Shown here: positions 8,702-16,622 of the stretch, piece by piece
Position numbering within the stretch: the first letter of the stretch is position 1
How the letters are laid out: each line of letters begins with the position of its first letter
Source: Marine Group II euryarchaeote MED-G34
GTDB lineage: Archaea > Thermoplasmatota > Poseidoniia > Poseidoniales > Thalassarchaeaceae
Length of the DNA stretch: 37,633 nucleotides
NCBI GenBank assembly: GCA_002457605.1
Contig: NTJT01000010.1
Span: 1 to 37,633, forward strand
Reading direction: 5' to 3'
Translations under genes and position numbers: made by a program
Notes under the pieces: model-generated
Told to the model about the DNA's origin: nothing
Databases searched by the model: none
The model's input: only the letters and a program-made list of their open reading frames with translations

Positions 8702-9624
8702 GAGACCAGTTCCACTACTTCTTCGGCGCATCCCCATGAGAGGGTTACTCCAGCACCGCCGTGACCGTAGTTATGGAACACCTTCCTCCCATCTATGGTC
8801 TCGACCTCCAGTCTGACTTCGCTACGAGACGGTCGCAGGCCGACCGCCCCACCAATTATCTTGGAGCGATCCAACTCTGGCCACAGTGCCTCCACCTTTT
8901 CTAGAATGAGGGCGTTGTCCTCAGACCTGATATCCATCCCCCAGTCGTCAACTTGAGCAGTCCCTCCGAGGACGGTGACGTCGCTACGAGGGATCGTGTA
9001 GGTCAGAGTCTCTGGCTGCTGATCAAAGTGCCCGATACCTGGATCTTGATCGAGGAAAATGACCTGCCCCCGTGCCGGCCTTACCTCGTTATCCTGGCAC
9101 AGCTTTCTAGCACCCAATCCCACGCAGTTGACCACCACTTCACCAGGAACCTTGCTGAGGTCTTCTACGAAGGACTGCCTGAATGTGCCTCCAAGGGATT
9201 CGACCCTAGAGCGTAGCCATGGCATGTACAGGTGCATCTCGATGACTGGCGCTCTGAACTGCCAACCGAAGACATACCCTTCGGGTATATCTCCTCGGTC
9301 CAAAATATCGAAGGCAGCTATGTTATTCCCCCATGCTGGCGGCTCGACCTCTTGCCTGAGATACTCTCTCCCATCTCTCATTCGAACTCCTGATTCAGGA
9401 TTCTCCGTGGCCAGCCTTTCTAGCTCCGCATAGGTCACTAGGCCCCACGTATCTGCTCTGTCAGCAGGGGCGGTAAGGAATGGATACCATATCGCCGCAG
9501 CAACATCTGAGACTGTATCGGGACTGAATCTATCGGAGACGACTTCCACATCATACCCTTCTTCAAGCAGTCTAACTGCACATGAGAGCCCAGACACGCC
9601 TGCCCCTACCACTGTGCAGTGCAT
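8689..9624 (-). CDS. FAD-dependent D-amino-acid oxidase family protein
   Basis: 311 residues from the ATG at 9624, which puts the FAD-binding GAGVSGLSCA motif at residues 6-15 as in the family; the GTG at 9645 would add seven residues. RPARGQVIF near 187 and the C-terminal HNYGHGGAGVTLSWGCA are signatures of D-amino-acid and D-aspartate oxidases. The family oxidises D-amino acids to 2-oxo acids with release of ammonia and, if oxygen is used, hydrogen peroxide. It converges on the glutamate synthase operon with a 13-base overlap of coding ends. Feeding released ammonia into glutamate synthesis is a plausible link but is inferred from position only. Glycine oxidase or another amine-oxidising relative is possible. 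Confidence 0.88.
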   Translation of the reverse strand: MHCTVVGAGVSGLSCAVRLLEEGYDVEVVSDRFSPDTVSDVAAAIWYPFLTAPADRADTWGLVTYAELERLATENPESGVRMRDGREYLRQEVEPPAWGNNIAAFDILDRGDIPEGYVFGWQFRAPVIEMHLYMPWLRSRVESLGGTFRQSFVEDLSKVPGEVVVNCVGLGARKLCQDNEVRPARGQVIFLDQDPGIGHFDQQPETLTYTIPRSDVTVLGGTAQVDDWGMDIRSEDNALILEKVEALWPELDRSKIIGGAVGLRPSRSEVRLEVETIDGRKVFHNYGHGGAGVTLSWGCAEEVVELVSQST

Positions 9625-9689
9625 GACTCGCGATAGCCGCACCACTCATGATAGCGTCGGCTAACATGTTCCCATCTCGGGGCAACCTC

Positions 9690-9911
9690 ATGAGCAGTAC
9701 CCTCTCTGGATCGCACGGTGATGCAGTGCCCAAGGTGAAGCGACCCAAGAAGGGCTGGTTCAAGCCTGACAAGAAGAAGCCTCGCAGGGGTCCACGTGTC
9801 AAGGCGAGCGAGAAGGGTTTGCCACCGTGTCCGGCGTGTGGTAAGTGGAGTATGCAGAGGGACAACACGAAGAGCGAGCTGTACTGTGGTGCATGCGGCG
9901 CAATCATGTGA
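9690..9911 (+). CDS. Small zinc-ribbon protein with a basic N-terminal arm
   Basis: 73 residues from the ATG at 9690; the tracked start at 9648 would add 14 residues and leave only 23 bases to the divergent oxidase start, so I favour the later one. Residues about 12-40 are strongly basic (KVKRPKKGWFKPDKKKPRRG), and the C-terminus has two knuckles, CPACG and CGACG, 19 residues apart, making a single zinc ribbon. This design suggests nucleic-acid or ribosome binding, but no specific family is recognised. It stands alone between oppositely oriented genes. Confidence 0.6.
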   Translation: MSSTLSGSHGDAVPKVKRPKKGWFKPDKKKPRRGPRVKASEKGLPPCPACGKWSMQRDNTKSELYCGACGAIM

Positions 9912-10013
9912 GCGACATTCCATACGCCGCCCCCTCCTCGACTACCTGCCGCAGTGATGAGGAACCGCACCGGGTGCTTCGGGCGCCGCGAGTGATGGGC
10001 GATCTGAGCGGCA

Positions 10014-10778
10014 CTACAAATAAGTCACAACTAGTGCAAGCATATTCCACATCATGTGACAAGCAATAGATGGCAACAGACTACCGGTTCTCATTCTAAT
10101 CCATCCGTATATGATTCCGCCCATGAAGGCCGAACCGATGACGAAAGGGTCGACATGAACTAAACCAAACAAAATAGAGCTCCATATTATAGATGTCCAA
10201 TCTCCATGTTTCCTGTTGATTGCATCAAGTAGATATCCACGGAAAAATAACTCCTCTGCAATCGGAGTTACAATTGCAACTGATAGAAACAAGAAAGCGA
10301 TGTCAATAGAATTTGATCCCCAATCAGTACCCAAGTCAGTATTGGGAGATGGCTCACCAAGAATCTCAATCCATACTACAGCGTAAATTAAATTTAGAAT
10401 AAAATCGATGATTGTGACCACGATTGGGATTGCCAATAATAGGGCCGCAACTCTCTTCACTGAACCGAATCTCAGCATCTCCTTAATCCGCTCCAAACTA
10501 CCATCGACATAGATGAATAGGAGTACGAGAGGAATCAGAATGATTTCTACCAATAGTGAGGATATTGAAAATGCCAAACCATCGGACAGACCTGCCCAAT
10601 AAAAGGCAAACCAAAGCGCCAAAGTACCAACAATTGTCAGTAGCCACCATACTATGAGAAATGTCATGATTATTAGCCACGAGACCCAGGTTTTATCACT
10701 GGCACCGACGGATTTTTGTTTGATAGATAAGTCAGTAGCAACTCCTTGAAATGAGCCATTATAGGACTCATCCTCCAT
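10014..10778 (-). CDS. CPBP family intramembrane metalloprotease (CAAX protease-like)
   Basis: 254 residues with about six to eight hydrophobic segments. The C-terminal half has the three CPBP motifs in order: EELFFRG near 185, the FGLVHVD histidine near 211, and the CHMMWN histidine/asparagine near 243. Motif one supplies the catalytic glutamates and the histidines bind metal. Family members process prenylated or bacteriocin-like substrates within the membrane; the substrate here is unknown. The gene is visibly richer in AT (ATA, ATT, AAT, AAA codons) than the genes on both sides, which hints at recent acquisition. It converges on the zinc-ribbon gene. Confidence 0.88.
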   Translation of the reverse strand: MEDESYNGSFQGVATDLSIKQKSVGASDKTWVSWLIIMTFLIVWWLLTIVGTLALWFAFYWAGLSDGLAFSISSLLVEIILIPLVLLFIYVDGSLERIKEMLRFGSVKRVAALLLAIPIVVTIIDFILNLIYAVVWIEILGEPSPNTDLGTDWGSNSIDIAFLFLSVAIVTPIAEELFFRGYLLDAINRKHGDWTSIIWSSILFGLVHVDPFVIGSAFMGGIIYGWIRMRTGSLLPSIACHMMWNMLALVVTYL

Positions 10779-10854
10779 ATAGTGGGGGAGTGGATTAGGA
10801 CCCTTGAATCTTCGTGGTAATACAATGATGTATGGCTCAGGTTTACTGAATACC

Positions 10855-10874
10855 TCCGTTCCGATAGGAACGGA
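10855..10874. other. Perfect 8-bp hairpin with GATA loop, intergenic
   Basis: TCCGTTCC-GATA-GGAACGGA lies in the 151-base gap between the divergent CPBP and DUF92 genes. It could be an operator or a leader hairpin for either transcript. Apart from this inverted repeat I see nothing firm in the gap. Confidence 0.45.
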
Positions 10875-10929
10875 CTTCTCACAAGGGAATCCTTCATGAC
10901 CGCCGCATAAGGCAGCATGAACGAGCAGA

Positions 10930-11679
10930 ATGGTGGATGTAGCGACCTATTTTTCCGACGACCAGATGATTTCCATCATTCTAGTCTCCACACTGCTGCT
11001 AGTATCCAAGCTTCGTGACATGCTCGACTTGAGCGGACTGCTCGCTGCCATGGTGGTCGGGCTCACCGTATCGCTGCTAGGGCACTGGACCTGGCTGGTA
11101 ATCCTCGTGCTCTTCCTCTTCGTCGGCTCCATGGCGACTAAGTGGCGCTTTGAGGAGAAGCGGGCATTAGCGATACAGGAGTCCAACGAGGGAGCAAGGG
11201 GTTGGCGTAATGTGATGGCGAATGGCGCGGCGGCCTCGTTGGTCGCGATTATGAGTTGGTTTGGAGAGGGAGATTGGTACTACCTAGCCGTAACATGCAG
11301 TGTCTCAGTGGCGCTGTCCGATACCCTAGCCTCGGAGATAGGCAGCCTCGATTTGAGGACTCGAAGTATCATCACCCTAGAAGCAGTTCCACCCGGAACC
11401 AATGGAGGAATGTCTCCGACAGGCACGGTGGCAGCGTTACTTGGAGCCCTGATTATCGCAGGAGGGGCAGTCTTGCTTGCTCCTGTCTTCGGCGAGTCCA
11501 TGAGCGCCATCAGCATCTTCGTCACAGTTACAATTGTAGGGTGGTTAGGTTGCCAAGTCGACTCGGTACTCGGAGAACTTCTCGAGAATAAGGGGTACAT
11601 TGGAAAGCACACAGTGAACTTCCTAGCAACTCTTTCAGGGGTTGCAATGGCCGTTGTTGTGGCTTTCAGGATTCTGTAA
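10930..11679 (+). CDS. DUF92 family membrane protein (VTE6-like, possible phytyl-phosphate kinase fold)
   Basis: 249 residues and about six membrane segments. Diagnostic DUF92 stretches are KWRFEEKRAL near 71, ARGWRNVMANG near 89-99, SDTLASEIGSL at 130-140, and GTNGGMSPTGT at 156-166. Plant and cyanobacterial members (VTE6) convert phytyl phosphate to phytyl diphosphate using CTP. In archaea a related job on isoprenoid alcohol phosphates is plausible but unproven. The gene stands alone, starting 151 bases from the divergent CPBP gene and ending 44 bases before the next gene. Confidence 0.9.
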   Translation: MVDVATYFSDDQMISIILVSTLLLVSKLRDMLDLSGLLAAMVVGLTVSLLGHWTWLVILVLFLFVGSMATKWRFEEKRALAIQESNEGARGWRNVMANGAAASLVAIMSWFGEGDWYYLAVTCSVSVALSDTLASEIGSLDLRTRSIITLEAVPPGTNGGMSPTGTVAALLGALIIAGGAVLLAPVFGESMSAISIFVTVTIVGWLGCQVDSVLGELLENKGYIGKHTVNFLATLSGVAMAVVVAFRIL

Positions 11680-11723
11680 CATCAAGACGTGGGGTTTCTA
11701 CTATACAGTATGGAGACAAGGCC

Positions 11724-14060
11724 ATGGGAGAAGGAGCAAACGCGTCTAGGACCGGTGTCCTAATTGCTCTGGCCCTGCTCCTAGTGATGACTTCTGCTGT
11801 ATCGATGGCGAATGCCCAGAATATCGAGGAGACTGAAGGGCCCGGAATTAACTGGGACCTCCCTGACAGTCACATGCTGTACCTGAAGGGAACCGAGGAA
11901 CAGCCGTTTCTAGATCGTAACTGGACCACGAACACTGGTCAGCCCTTGGGTAAGGCCGAGTTCACCAGAACCAGTTCCTCCCTTAACCCCAACCTCATCG
12001 ACATCCAATCCGCTCCTCTGGCAGAGTCGTTCAGGTTCGGAGGCAACATCACAGTGCGGCTGTTCGCATCTCTGGACTCGACCAATGACGGCTGCAGACT
12101 CACCAACGTGCTGCCTGGGGCTGCGGGTGCCGAGACCTCATTTTCTGTGACTTTGTCACTCGGTAGTAATGTGGTTCTAGATAACGTTCAGACCAATTCA
12201 CTGCCGATGGAGGAGTCATACCTCTCGGCCCACGAATTCACCGTACAAGCGTCCGATGTCAATGTCTCACTTTCATCGGGCGACCTCATCTCCTTGCAAG
12301 TTGACGTGCAGCACGACTGCTTGCAGCAGGGAGTGCTGTGGTGGGGAACCTATGACGCGACCTCGGGAATCATCTTCGATGGAGAGGTTATCGATCCGCA
12401 GCTGGACTACAGCATCGATTCTAACCGGATGGTAAGAGTCGAGTTCACACCGATATCACCCTGGGGCCCAGGGGACTTCGATGGCCAAGTACTCGAAATC
12501 GTCGGGCCACTAGACTGGGATGAGATGGTCCACGGCTTTGGAAAAGAGGATCAGCGGATGGAACATTTCGAGGCCCCTCATGGGACGAGGACTGGAGAGG
12601 CCAACAGGACGATTTTCACATGGTCTTCAGAGAAGCCACTCATCCCAGGGAGGTACATGATTGACGCCTGTTTCACAGTCACTGACCAAGATCCCGGGGA
12701 ATTGTGCGATGCAGTAGGTGTGCTGCGCTTTGAGGTCCCAGAAGATTCCAAGCCAATGTTGGCTTCGATGTGGGCTGCGGTTGTGGTTCCACTGGGCATA
12801 ATTGCATGGATTGGGGCCTCTATGAGAGAGGCTATGCTGCCTATACAGACCTATGCAATATTGCTTCTGCTCGCAATCACTGCACTCGGTCCCGCTATGT
12901 ACTTGCCCGACATCGATAGCAACGCTCCTAGGGAAGAGGGTGCGGCCCCCTCGTTTGCACTACTTTCTCATGATGGCGAATTGGTCAAACTTTCCGATTT
13001 GATATCAGGACACGACGCTGTCGTGGCTGGGCTGTTTCGAACCGGATCTCCCAATGCAATCAGGCAGTTTGATGATTTCAGAGGGGCGCAAATCATCAGT
13101 GACTCGGACATCGCCTTCATCCAGATTGCCACGGGAGAGGGGATTCAATCTGTCGATCTAGACACTTATTCATTGACTCTTAACGAGACATGGCCACTAC
13201 TGATGGACGAGGCCGATGCTGCAGTGGGCAAATCTTTCCCTAGCGGTGCTACCGACGCTGTTATTGTAATCGATTCAGCTGGTTTCGTCACAGATTGGCA
13301 GCCCGGTACTATGTCGGCGCTGGAGATAGACGAGGCCGTATCTTCGGCGTCTAGGGGCTCGGGGAACCACCCATTATCTCTGTTCTCAATCATAGTTGGT
13401 ACGGCATTGCTGCCAATGGTGGTTCTCGCTATGCCAAGGGACAGGAATCCCAAGGAGCCCGATGAACTACTATTCCCAGGTGCGGGTTCATTCATGACTG
13501 CAGTGGCCGCAGCCATCGGCTTCGGAATATGGGCACTTCCCGTGGCCTTGATGGCAGCATTCGGATTCGGAGCCTTCTGGATCTGGATTGAACTGCTGCT
13601 TGCATTGATTATGGTGTATCACGGCCTCTCCGTCCTCCTACGTGGTAGGATTCCTGAGGTTGAACATCTAGTCACAGTGGCGTACTTGCGGTTACCTGAT
13701 GGATTACGTGCATGGCGAGACCGAGCCAGTTTCGCCGAAGATGCCTATCTGGGCCTATGGCTAGCTTGGTTACTATGGCTACGAAACCCGGCATTGATTC
13801 CCCAAGGAGTGGGCGCTGTGGCCCGCTCGGACCTATTGGGCATCCCATTATCTGTCTTGGCCATGCTGGCCTTCCTCGTCGCGGCCGGTGTCATTGTCAA
13901 TCTCGCGCGCTTCATCGCCTTAGCACCCGGAAAACTCTCACGGGTGTTCGGCTGGCTGAGCGCGGGCATACGCCCGCGCGCGTGGGGGCTGGCGACAGCA
14001 ATCCTAGGGGCTTGGGTCGCACTCGCTCTTCTAGTGGGGCCAATTCTGGGCTCAATGTGA
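11724..14060 (+). CDS. Large membrane protein with extracytoplasmic region and cysteine-free redoxin-like domain
   Basis: 778 residues. A signal segment at about 8-30 (VLIALALLLVMTSAVSMANA) is followed by some 310 extracytoplasmic residues. Two membrane segments near 347-368 and 374-395 come next. Residues about 405-535 resemble a thioredoxin/AhpC-type fold (PSFALLSHDGELVKLSDL, later DAVIVIDSAGFVTDW). The site where CxxC would sit reads FRTGSPNAIRQ, so redox activity is unlikely. After about 550 there are further hydrophobic segments to the end. The overall family is not recognised; a scaffold, transport or sensor role is possible. The start is chosen because the signal peptide follows directly. 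Confidence 0.75.
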   Translation: MGEGANASRTGVLIALALLLVMTSAVSMANAQNIEETEGPGINWDLPDSHMLYLKGTEEQPFLDRNWTTNTGQPLGKAEFTRTSSSLNPNLIDIQSAPLAESFRFGGNITVRLFASLDSTNDGCRLTNVLPGAAGAETSFSVTLSLGSNVVLDNVQTNSLPMEESYLSAHEFTVQASDVNVSLSSGDLISLQVDVQHDCLQQGVLWWGTYDATSGIIFDGEVIDPQLDYSIDSNRMVRVEFTPISPWGPGDFDGQVLEIVGPLDWDEMVHGFGKEDQRMEHFEAPHGTRTGEANRTIFTWSSEKPLIPGRYMIDACFTVTDQDPGELCDAVGVLRFEVPEDSKPMLASMWAAVVVPLGIIAWIGASMREAMLPIQTYAILLLLAITALGPAMYLPDIDSNAPREEGAAPSFALLSHDGELVKLSDLISGHDAVVAGLFRTGSPNAIRQFDDFRGAQIISDSDIAFIQIATGEGIQSVDLDTYSLTLNETWPLLMDEADAAVGKSFPSGATDAVIVIDSAGFVTDWQPGTMSALEIDEAVSSASRGSGNHPLSLFSIIVGTALLPMVVLAMPRDRNPKEPDELLFPGAGSFMTAVAAAIGFGIWALPVALMAAFGFGAFWIWIELLLALIMVYHGLSVLLRGRIPEVEHLVTVAYLRLPDGLRAWRDRASFAEDAYLGLWLAWLLWLRNPALIPQGVGAVARSDLLGIPLSVLAMLAFLVAAGVIVNLARFIALAPGKLSRVFGWLSAGIRPRAWGLATAILGAWVALALLVGPILGSM

Positions 14061-14199
14061 GTCTCTAATGATTCGTCAACTCACTAGAGAGTGCCTTCCA
14101 CATGGTTATCCAACTACCGAGATTATCATAAGAGCGAGGCCCTAGGACGATGCACTCCTTAGGGGGTATAGTATAACCTGGTAGTACCGCGGGCTCCAG

Positions 14200-14312
14200 T
14201 TGCACGGGAATGACGACAAGTGGTTTTTCTGATGGCTTTGATGACCAACTGGAGCACCGACCTGTCGCAACCCGAGAGCGTGCGCTTTCCGGGTGCACGC
14301 TAGGCGGAAGAC
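14200..14312 (+). other. tRNA-Trp intron (bulge-helix-bulge type)
   Basis: The intron interrupts the anticodon loop between positions 37 and 38. A bulge-helix-bulge can be drawn with three-base bulges AGT (14198-14200) and ACA (14311-14313). The four-pair helix between CTCC (14194-14197) and GAAG (14307-14310) contains one C-A mismatch, and the inner helix TGC/GCG follows. The splice points are therefore predicted, not certain to the base. Besides the box C/D element, the 3' part folds a 7-bp hairpin AGCGTGC/GCACGCT at 14277-14283 and 14295-14301. Confidence 0.75.
14204..14265 (+). ncRNA. Intron-encoded box C/D guide RNA targeting C34 of its own tRNA-Trp
   Basis: The boxes are C ATGACGA (14210-14216, one change from consensus), D' CTGA (14229-14232), C' TTGATGA (14238-14244) and D CCGA (14257-14260, one change). 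Both guide stretches are 12 bases and the D'-C' spacer is 5, the normal archaeal geometry. The terminal stem ACGGG/CCTGT (14204-14208, 14261-14265) holds boxes C and D together. The D guide contains CAACTGGAG (14246-14254), a perfect 9-base complement of CTCCAGTTG (14194-14202) across the exon 1-intron junction. The base paired to the fifth nucleotide upstream of box D is C14196, which is C34. Tryptophan pre-tRNA introns of Haloferax and Pyrococcus carry such guides. The D' target was not identified. Confidence 0.85.
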
Positions 14313-14409
14313 ACCCGCTGATCTGGGTTCAAATCCCAGTGCCCCCACCATTTCGGCATCTGCGTACAGCATTTCGAGCAACTCTGGCATAGGTTGGGTT
14401 GAAGGACTT

Positions 14410-14422
14410 CGCGTATTACGCG
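14410..14422. other. 13-base palindrome between tRNA-Trp and subtilase gene
   Basis: CGCGTATTACGCG is symmetric about its central T and ends 7 bases before the subtilase start codon. It could be an operator or a short 5' leader hairpin (CGCGT-ATT-ACGCG). The rest of the 79 bases between tRNA and gene shows nothing else definite. Confidence 0.35.
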
Positions 14423-14429
14423 TGACCCG

Positions 14430-16565
14430 ATGGACACCAAGGCACTCAACGCCGTCCTATGCGCTTTCTTACTGGTCCCACTAGCCGGGAGCGTAGCCCC
14501 TCCTCCTCTGTCCGAAATAGACAGCGAGGGGCTGCAACTGATGGGGCAAGGTCAGCAGACTACGGTTCCTGAACAAGTTGCCGTCAGTTGGGCCAACCCC
14601 GGGCCGTGGTGGGAATGGACTTCACTAGACATCGACAGGAATGGGATTCATGACTCCCTTCAAGAAAAATCTGGCATGGTGTGGGTTGGACTTTCATATT
14701 CCCGAGAAGTCACTATGTCTGATCATGAGGTGTTGAAATCCATGGGTTTCGAGGTTAAGATGGAGGCACACTCGGTTGACGCTGTTCTTCTAGGGCAAGT
14801 GAAATCTTCAGATTTGACAATTCTATCTCAGGTCGAAGGCGTCGTAATGGTCGAAGGATATGGTACAATCGAACTTTTCGGAGATATTCAGACTCCAGCG
14901 GTCAAGGCTAGAAATTCTACACTATACCCCGGAGCCTGGGACTTAGGAGTTACCGGCAGAGGAGTCAACATAGCCTTGACAGACACCGGAGTTGACAATG
15001 AGCATCCGGGCCTAGTTGGCAAATTTGTAGCTGGATACGACGCTGTTTGCTACAACCCAACCGACCCAAATTGCGTACTCGCAGGTTTTGGATTCAGGCC
15101 CACTGACGGTACTTTCGACCCAGACGATGGAAATCAGCACGGAACTGCATGCATGGGCATGGCTAGCGCAACCGGAATCGAGCCCGACGGAAGTCAATCT
15201 AACTTCACAGGCTCAGCACCAGATGCCAAACTAGTGGATGTACGTATAGGGACTGACTTAGGGGCGGGACCATTCGAAAACTACCTCCTAGAACAGGAAT
15301 TTTATGAATCGGCTATGAACGGTATTCAATGGATAATAGATCACAAGGACGATGCTTGGCAGGGCGCTTCGGAGGAGGATTATGGCATAGACATTATTTC
15401 TCTCTCATGGGGGATAACTAGTCACGAAACAGGAGGATCCGATGGTACCGATATGCATAGCAGGATTCTCGATGAGGCCATGGAGGAAGGAGTCACTGTT
15501 TCGGTTGCAGCAGGTAACTCCGGACCAGATAATGATGGACTAAGTGGAATGGGTTCTTCTTCGCTTTCAGTTACAGTCGGGGCTACTGATGATATGAACA
15601 CAATTGACCGTTCAGATGACACGGTTGCCAGCTATTCCAGTAGAGGCCCTAGGAGGGACAATGGCGATGGAAACCCTCTGGATGAGCTAAAGCCAGAAAT
15701 CAGCGCCCCAGGCACCAATATCATACAAGCCGAGGGTTGTGTGACAAGCGACGGGTGTAACAACTTCATCGGGGGCGACGCGTCTCAGAACACCTACACC
15801 GGCCGCGGCAGCGGAACCTCCTACGCTACTCCGGCGGTTTCTGGAGTCATCGCTTTAGTCATCGAGGCCAATGGCAATCTCACCCCTCTGCAGATTAAGG
15901 AAGTACTCAAGCAGACCGCGGAGCGCAGGGGTGAGCCCAGTGCCCCAGAAGTCGATCCCTACTGGAATCGCGACTTCGGATGGGGAATGGTCGACGCACG
16001 TGCAGCTGTCTCCCTCGCCCTTCATCTCGATGAGACCGGGCAGACCGAAGCAGTGGATGCCAGTCTCCAGAACCATCTGCTGAATCTAATCGATTCGAAT
16101 GGAACAATCAACGTCACCGGACACGCTTGGGGCCAACTCGGCAGCATTGAGGGAGTAGAGTTCAGAATCGACGGAGGAGAATGGCAGGATGCAACGTACT
16201 CCGCTGTTCCCGGAGAGATTGGCGCTCTTACACCTTTCATGTGGCATGTGATTCTAAATCCGACCAAACTCAGCGAGGGCAGCCATCAGATTGAGGTCAG
16301 AGCGATGGCTGAAGGCGCCTTCTCACTCCCTGTCCTAGTGACAGTGCACGGCACCGCTGGCAGCGCCACCGACTTCTCAGTTCCACCCATCGTCATTGTC
16401 GGCATCCTCGTCGTATTCGTGATTTGGGTAGCCTCTCTGGCTTTAGTTCGACTTCGCTCGGATGGCGAGATTGACAGCCTAATCTCAAGATTGAGGAAGG
16501 AGGATGATTCAGTCGTTGATGAAGTACTCGAAGCTGAATTAATCCCCGAACAGGGGCCTGAATAG
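14430..16565 (+). CDS. Secreted, membrane-anchored subtilisin-like serine protease (S8 family)
   Basis: 711 residues. A signal peptide (residues 1-22, ending around GSVAPPP) is followed by a propeptide-like region to about 160. The peptidase domain has its catalytic Asp in LTDTGVDNEHPG near 184, His in DGNQHGTACMG near 236, and Ser in GSGTSYATPAVSG near 460. The oxyanion Asn is in VAAGNSGPDN near 360. After about 530 comes a beta-rich region, and the C-terminus has one membrane anchor (PPIVIVGILVVFVIWVASLA) followed by a charged cytoplasmic tail. The mature enzyme therefore probably acts on protein outside the cell while tethered. Together with the peptide ABC importer at the left edge it supports growth on protein. 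Confidence 0.93.
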   Translation: MDTKALNAVLCAFLLVPLAGSVAPPPLSEIDSEGLQLMGQGQQTTVPEQVAVSWANPGPWWEWTSLDIDRNGIHDSLQEKSGMVWVGLSYSREVTMSDHEVLKSMGFEVKMEAHSVDAVLLGQVKSSDLTILSQVEGVVMVEGYGTIELFGDIQTPAVKARNSTLYPGAWDLGVTGRGVNIALTDTGVDNEHPGLVGKFVAGYDAVCYNPTDPNCVLAGFGFRPTDGTFDPDDGNQHGTACMGMASATGIEPDGSQSNFTGSAPDAKLVDVRIGTDLGAGPFENYLLEQEFYESAMNGIQWIIDHKDDAWQGASEEDYGIDIISLSWGITSHETGGSDGTDMHSRILDEAMEEGVTVSVAAGNSGPDNDGLSGMGSSSLSVTVGATDDMNTIDRSDDTVASYSSRGPRRDNGDGNPLDELKPEISAPGTNIIQAEGCVTSDGCNNFIGGDASQNTYTGRGSGTSYATPAVSGVIALVIEANGNLTPLQIKEVLKQTAERRGEPSAPEVDPYWNRDFGWGMVDARAAVSLALHLDETGQTEAVDASLQNHLLNLIDSNGTINVTGHAWGQLGSIEGVEFRIDGGEWQDATYSAVPGEIGALTPFMWHVILNPTKLSEGSHQIEVRAMAEGAFSLPVLVTVHGTAGSATDFSVPPIVIVGILVVFVIWVASLALVRLRSDGEIDSLISRLRKEDDSVVDEVLEAELIPEQGPE

Positions 16566-16582
16566 CGAATCCGTAGGATTCG
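16566..16582. other. Intergenic hairpin with GTA triloop
   Basis: CGAATCC-GTA-GGATTCG is a perfect 7-bp stem with a three-base loop, starting at the base after the subtilase stop codon. On the minus strand the loop reads TAC. It belongs to a set of four similar intergenic hairpins in this window and may help end or process the subtilase transcript. Confidence 0.55.
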
Positions 16583-16622
16583 AAGCGCCTTGTTCAAAGC
16601 CTAGAACTCTCGTCCGCAGGCC

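Larger units (their letters stand above)
14162..14350 (+). tRNA. trnW: tRNA-Trp (anticodon CCA), intron-containing
   Basis: Exon 1 is 14162-14199 and exon 2 is 14313-14350, with CCA encoded at 14348-14350. The acceptor stem is GGGGGTA (14162-14168) with TGCCCCC (14340-14346), including one U-G pair, and A is the discriminator. The D stem is GTAT/GTAC with GG in its loop. The anticodon stem is GCGGG (14189-14193) with CCCGC (14314-14318). The loop of the spliced tRNA is C-T-CCA-G-A, so the anticodon is CCA at 14196-14198. The T arm is CTGGG-TTCAAAT-CCCAG. The intron, about 113 bases after G37, sits at the standard archaeal position. TTATCATAA at 14123-14131 may be the TATA box. Confidence 0.93.

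Noticed and set aside
14065-14390. Minus-strand ORFs over the tRNA-Trp region (77 and 82 codons)
   Set aside because: They overlap the well-supported tRNA and its intron and show no protein features.
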